Shown here: one piece after another, positions 61,609 to 64,000 of the stretch
Numbering within the stretch: position 1 is the stretch's first letter
Layout of the letters: each line of letters starts with the position of its first letter
Notes under the pieces: generated by a model
The model's database searches: none
What the model was told of the DNA's origin: nothing
Seen by the model: the letters and a program-made list of their open reading frames with translations, nothing else
NCBI RefSeq assembly: GCF_004745865.1
Contig: NZ_SRKZ01000004.1
Span: forward strand, 372,001-436,000
DNA: 64,000 nt
Direction of reading: 5' to 3'
Source of the DNA: Hymenobacter wooponensis
GTDB lineage: Bacteria > Bacteroidota > Bacteroidia > Cytophagales > Hymenobacteraceae
Made by a program: the position numbers and the translations under genes

Positions 61609-61698
61609 GCTTTTACCTTATTTTCGGGCTTGTAGACAACCGCGCGTAACTAATGCTCGTGTTCATTCAGCCCGTTATGCTATTACCCACAAGCTTAG

Positions 61699-62010
61699 TT
61701 AGCTATTGGGGGTATTCTTCTGCAGTGGTTTCAGCAGCACGTGGTCTGCGTAGAACGTCCCGAACGGCACCACACAGGACAGCAATACCTTGCCGAGGGT
61801 AGCAGCCGGCCACCGGTCCTCTAGGCCTATCCGCAGGCTATTGACGATGAACAGCAGGAACATCGCCCCATGCACCGGCCCTAGCGCCCGCACCAGCGTG
61901 GGGTCGTGATAGAAGTATTTCAGCGGGACGGCCACGCCTATCAGCAGCAGTAGCGACAGGCCTTCGGCGTAGCCCAGCAGGCGCAGGCGGCCAATGGGTG
62001 ATTTTAACAT
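61699..62010 (-). CDS. DUF3817 membrane protein
   Basis: The 103-residue protein has three transmembrane helices (about 10-30, 38-60, 72-95) with GYAEGLSLLLLIGVAVPLKYF and LGPVHGAMFLLFIVNSL, the DUF3817 pattern (YdzA-like). Function is unknown. It lies 125 bases downstream of another small membrane protein on the same strand, with a hairpin-rich spacer between. Confidence 0.8.
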   Translation of the reverse strand: MLKSPIGRLRLLGYAEGLSLLLLIGVAVPLKYFYHDPTLVRALGPVHGAMFLLFIVNSLRIGLEDRWPAATLGKVLLSCVVPFGTFYADHVLLKPLQKNTPNS

Positions 62011-62031
62011 GGTCAGAAGAGGGTTGCGTGG

Positions 62032-62119
62032 CGCGAAGCTGTACTTCGCGTTCCTTGTTGGAGGATGGTTTCATTGCCAGGAGTCCCCCAGCGTTGCGAG
62101 CTCGCGCTCAGCGCGCAAC
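62032..62119. repeat. Hairpin-rich intergenic element
   Basis: CGCGAAG-CTGTA-CTTCGCG at 62032-62050 is a perfect 7-bp hairpin related to the one at 46115. A second hairpin has GTTGCG/CGCAAC arms at 62093-62098 and 62114-62119. Confidence 0.5.
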
Positions 62120-62135
62120 AACACGTTGGGCTGGC

Positions 62136-62591
62136 TCAGAAGCGGAAGTAGGGCCGGCTGGCCAGCGGCGAGAACGGCCACGGCACGGCCAGCAGCATGA
62201 GCAGCAGCGCCGCCGTAAACCACAGCGCCATGGTGCGGAACCGGGCCAGATCATCTGTGCGGCGCTTAGCCAGGGCCGAGCCAACGGTCAGGACGACGAT
62301 GGCCGTGACCATGAGCAGGGCGTGCAGCAGGCCAAAAAACAGGGTGCCGGGCGTGTGCTCGGCATCGCGGAGGTGAAAGGTGCCCACCACTGGACTGACG
62401 GCATAGAGCCCGAAGCCAAGCAACAGCTGCACGTGAGCCAGCGTGGCCGCAGTGTGGCGCGTGGTGTTGTCGAGGGGCGAGAAGGTGTGCCCACCGAGCC
62501 AGCCGCGGTAGGCCCGGAACAGCCCGAGCAGCAACCCGGCCAGCACTACCCAGCGCATAAATGAGTGCAGCGTCAGCAGTGTGAGGTACAT
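62136..62591 (-). CDS. Four-helix membrane protein of unknown function
   Basis: The 151-residue protein has four predicted transmembrane helices and a conserved-looking opening LTLLTLHSFMRWVVLAGLLLGLFRAYRGW with histidines in helices 1 and 2 (LHS, LAHVQ). That placement resembles small cytochrome b561-type or DUF420-type proteins, but the match is not strong enough to name. It may be co-transcribed with the DUF3817 gene. Confidence 0.6.
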   Translation of the reverse strand: MYLTLLTLHSFMRWVVLAGLLLGLFRAYRGWLGGHTFSPLDNTTRHTAATLAHVQLLLGFGLYAVSPVVGTFHLRDAEHTPGTLFFGLLHALLMVTAIVVLTVGSALAKRRTDDLARFRTMALWFTAALLLMLLAVPWPFSPLASRPYFRF

Positions 62592-62772
62592 GGGCTAGGC
62601 CGCGCTAAGCGTGAAACGACGGCTGGCTTTCAGGCAACCCCGCCGCCAGAGCCGCCGCGGAATGGAGTAGGTGAAGAGTAGAGGGACGATAAGTCATGAG
62701 GCAAAGGCAACAAGTACAGCTGCAAAGCTCCGCCCCCGCCCAGCGTTTTGGCTAGCACGCAGCCGGCCGGAA

Positions 62773-63717
62773 TCAGGACAAATCCTGCTGTTTGCGGTAA
62801 GCCAGCGGCGCTAGGCCACTATGCTTCCGAAACAGGCGGCTGAAGTAGGAGGCATCGGCCACACCCACGGCCAGCGCTACCTCGCTCACGGGCCAGGTGG
62901 TTTGGGCCAGCAGCACTTTGGCTTCCAGCACAATGCTTTCCTCAATCCAACGGGCCGGCGACTTGCCCGTAACGCGGCGCACGCATCTGCTCAGGTGGTC
63001 GGGCGTGATGTGCAGCTGCTCGGCGTAGTCGCTCACCCGGTGCGTGGTAGTCACCGACGCAGCCAGCAGCTGCTTAAAGCGGGCCGTAAGTTGGGCTGCC
63101 GCGCCGGCTTCGGCGGGCTCCGCCGCGACGTAGGCCCGCCCCAGCTCGTGCAGCAACGCCAGCAGGTAGGCCCGGATAACCTCGGGGTAGCGCAGCTGCT
63201 GGGTGTCGTATTCCACTACCAGCCGGTGCAGCAGCTGCTCGGCAAATTCACCTATTTCCTGGCCTAGCCGAATGACGGGCTGCCCCCAGAAACGCAGAAA
63301 CTCAAACGAACCCAAGGCTTCGGCCCCGCTGCCACGGCCCCCAAGCAGCAGGTCGTCGTGGAAGTGGCAGATATAGCCCGTGTTCACGTCGCCGGGCCCG
63401 AAGGAGTACACCTGCCCGGCCCGCACCAGCAGCACCTCGTTCGGGCCAATAGTGTAAGTTTCGGGGCCGATGTGCATACGGGCCGTGCCCGTGCGCACGT
63501 ACAGCAGGTTGTGCGACGTGGACCGCCCCGGCGGCAGCGGCCGGGTAAAGAGCGGGTACATCTGCTCCACCGGCATGATGAAAAACCGCTCCGCCTCCGG
63601 GGTTAGCAGGTGCTGCAGCGCCGCCGGCTCCGAGAGAAACTCTTGGAGGTAGGTTTGGGGGTTGTACGTGCTAATGGAGCCGGGTTGCATGTCACGCAGA
63701 TTCACTTGCGCAAACAT
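62773..63717 (-). CDS. AraC-family transcriptional regulator
   Basis: The 314-residue protein has an N-terminal cupin-like sensor domain (about 50-160, with YVRTGTARMHIGPETYTIGPNEVLLVRAGQVYSFG). The C-terminal AraC double helix-turn-helix (about 210-312) has VSDYAEQLHITPDHLSRCVRRVTGKSPARWI and VSEVALAVGVADASYFSRLFRKHSGLAPLAYRK. Target genes are unknown. The start at 63717 is chosen; an inverted repeat brackets it, suggesting self-control. Confidence 0.9.
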   Translation of the reverse strand: MFAQVNLRDMQPGSISTYNPQTYLQEFLSEPAALQHLLTPEAERFFIMPVEQMYPLFTRPLPPGRSTSHNLLYVRTGTARMHIGPETYTIGPNEVLLVRAGQVYSFGPGDVNTGYICHFHDDLLLGGRGSGAEALGSFEFLRFWGQPVIRLGQEIGEFAEQLLHRLVVEYDTQQLRYPEVIRAYLLALLHELGRAYVAAEPAEAGAAAQLTARFKQLLAASVTTTHRVSDYAEQLHITPDHLSRCVRRVTGKSPARWIEESIVLEAKVLLAQTTWPVSEVALAVGVADASYFSRLFRKHSGLAPLAYRKQQDLS

Positions 63718-63766
63718 ACGGCGCTGCCCGCAACGCCCGCTAGAGGGCGGCAACGTTGCGCAAGTG
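63703..63766. promoter_or_regulatory. 11-bp inverted repeat around the AraC start
   Basis: CACTTGCGCAA at 63703-63713 and TTGCGCAAGTG at 63756-63766 are perfect complements, 42 bases apart, one on each side of the start codon. They could be paired binding sites for the regulator or a leader hairpin that hides the start. Confidence 0.45.
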
Positions 63767-64000
63767 GGTGAGCCAGGCTAGCCGGTTTGCTACAGCTAAC
63801 AGCAGGCTAGCTGGTGTTTTATACCAACGCTGCTCACAGAGTCCAGCCCGGGGTATTCGGTGCAGGGCCACAGGAAGCCTTGCTGCGGGAGACCGGGTAT
63901 TAAAATTGGTTAAACGTAACCACGCTGATGAATCAGCACGACGAGGGGCGGAAGCTTTCGACCAACGCTCGTTCTTTACAACGCCCGCAGCCTCAACGGC
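63767..64000. other. Spacer to the window end
   Basis: These 234 bases presumably hold the araC-type gene promoter. No ORF, RNA or repeat is supported. Confidence 0.4.

Overview
The window looks like chromosome from a Bacteroidota bacterium of the Hymenobacter type. It has roughly 55-60% GC, no clear Shine-Dalgarno sites, TTG/TAnnTTTG-style promoters, a DUF4270 lipoprotein, LytS/LytTR signalling and many small secreted proteins. The genus is inferred from gene content and sequence style; no search was run. The 8-mer TGGCCTAG (or its complement CTAGGCCA) is extremely over-represented in genes and spacers.

Layout. 1-9.4 kb: a secreted VWA protein, a PhyH-type dioxygenase, an orphan transketolase C-terminal half, a frameshifted gene, a CheB-like protein with a tetranucleotide repeat against its start codon, and an ECF sigma cassette with a Spy-like protein. 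9.5-22.5 kb: housekeeping and signalling genes (aminotransferase, pfkA, miaA, a large hybrid histidine kinase with a stand-alone receiver, an NFACT protein) and tRNA-Leu(GAG). 22.8-26.5 kb: an iron/oxidative-stress group (low-affinity iron permease, Dps, VIT1-type transporter, MOSC, OsmC).

27.2-32.2 kb holds the most striking locus. All on the minus strand, it reads Ro60/Rsr (TROVE-VWA), then an array of structured RNAs, then the RNA ligase RtcB. By manual folding the array has five full units of about 133-142 nt. Each has a two-part terminal helix interrupted by a conserved asymmetric internal loop (UGCCGUA opposite GCCUGUUGC) and a conserved UACUUCG. The helix encloses a T-arm, an acceptor-like stem-loop and, in four units, a D-arm, in circularly permuted tRNA order. 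The helices covary between units. A 69-nt unit without the tRNA-like part and a degenerate hairpin flank the array. This is the architecture of bacterial Y RNAs (YrlA type), here amplified beside both protein partners. Three tiny ORFs lie upstream of Ro60.

32.7-45.5 kb: a Spy-like protein, a LytS/LytTR pair, DUF4270 and kelch lipoproteins, an HDAC-family deacetylase, a J-domain protein probably made from a leaderless mRNA, a phytoene-desaturase-like oxidoreductase, and an XRE-S24 repressor with a palindromic operator. 45.7-59.6 kb: a membrane-stress and conflict cluster comprising a YbjN-like protein, PspA, small membrane proteins, a YqiJ-like OB-fold protein, a PH-domain protein, a long flotillin and a 1632-aa AAA+ ATPase. 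A small element of DUF559 nuclease plus perfect 42-bp inverted repeats lies between flotillin and the ATPase. A very AT-rich NACHT NTPase with pentapeptide repeats, probably acquired horizontally as a defence gene, starts where the ATPase ends. 60-64 kb: a PPOX flavoprotein, an alpha/beta hydrolase, two small membrane proteins and an AraC regulator.

All assignments come from reading translations and sequence by eye. RNA structures were paired by hand.
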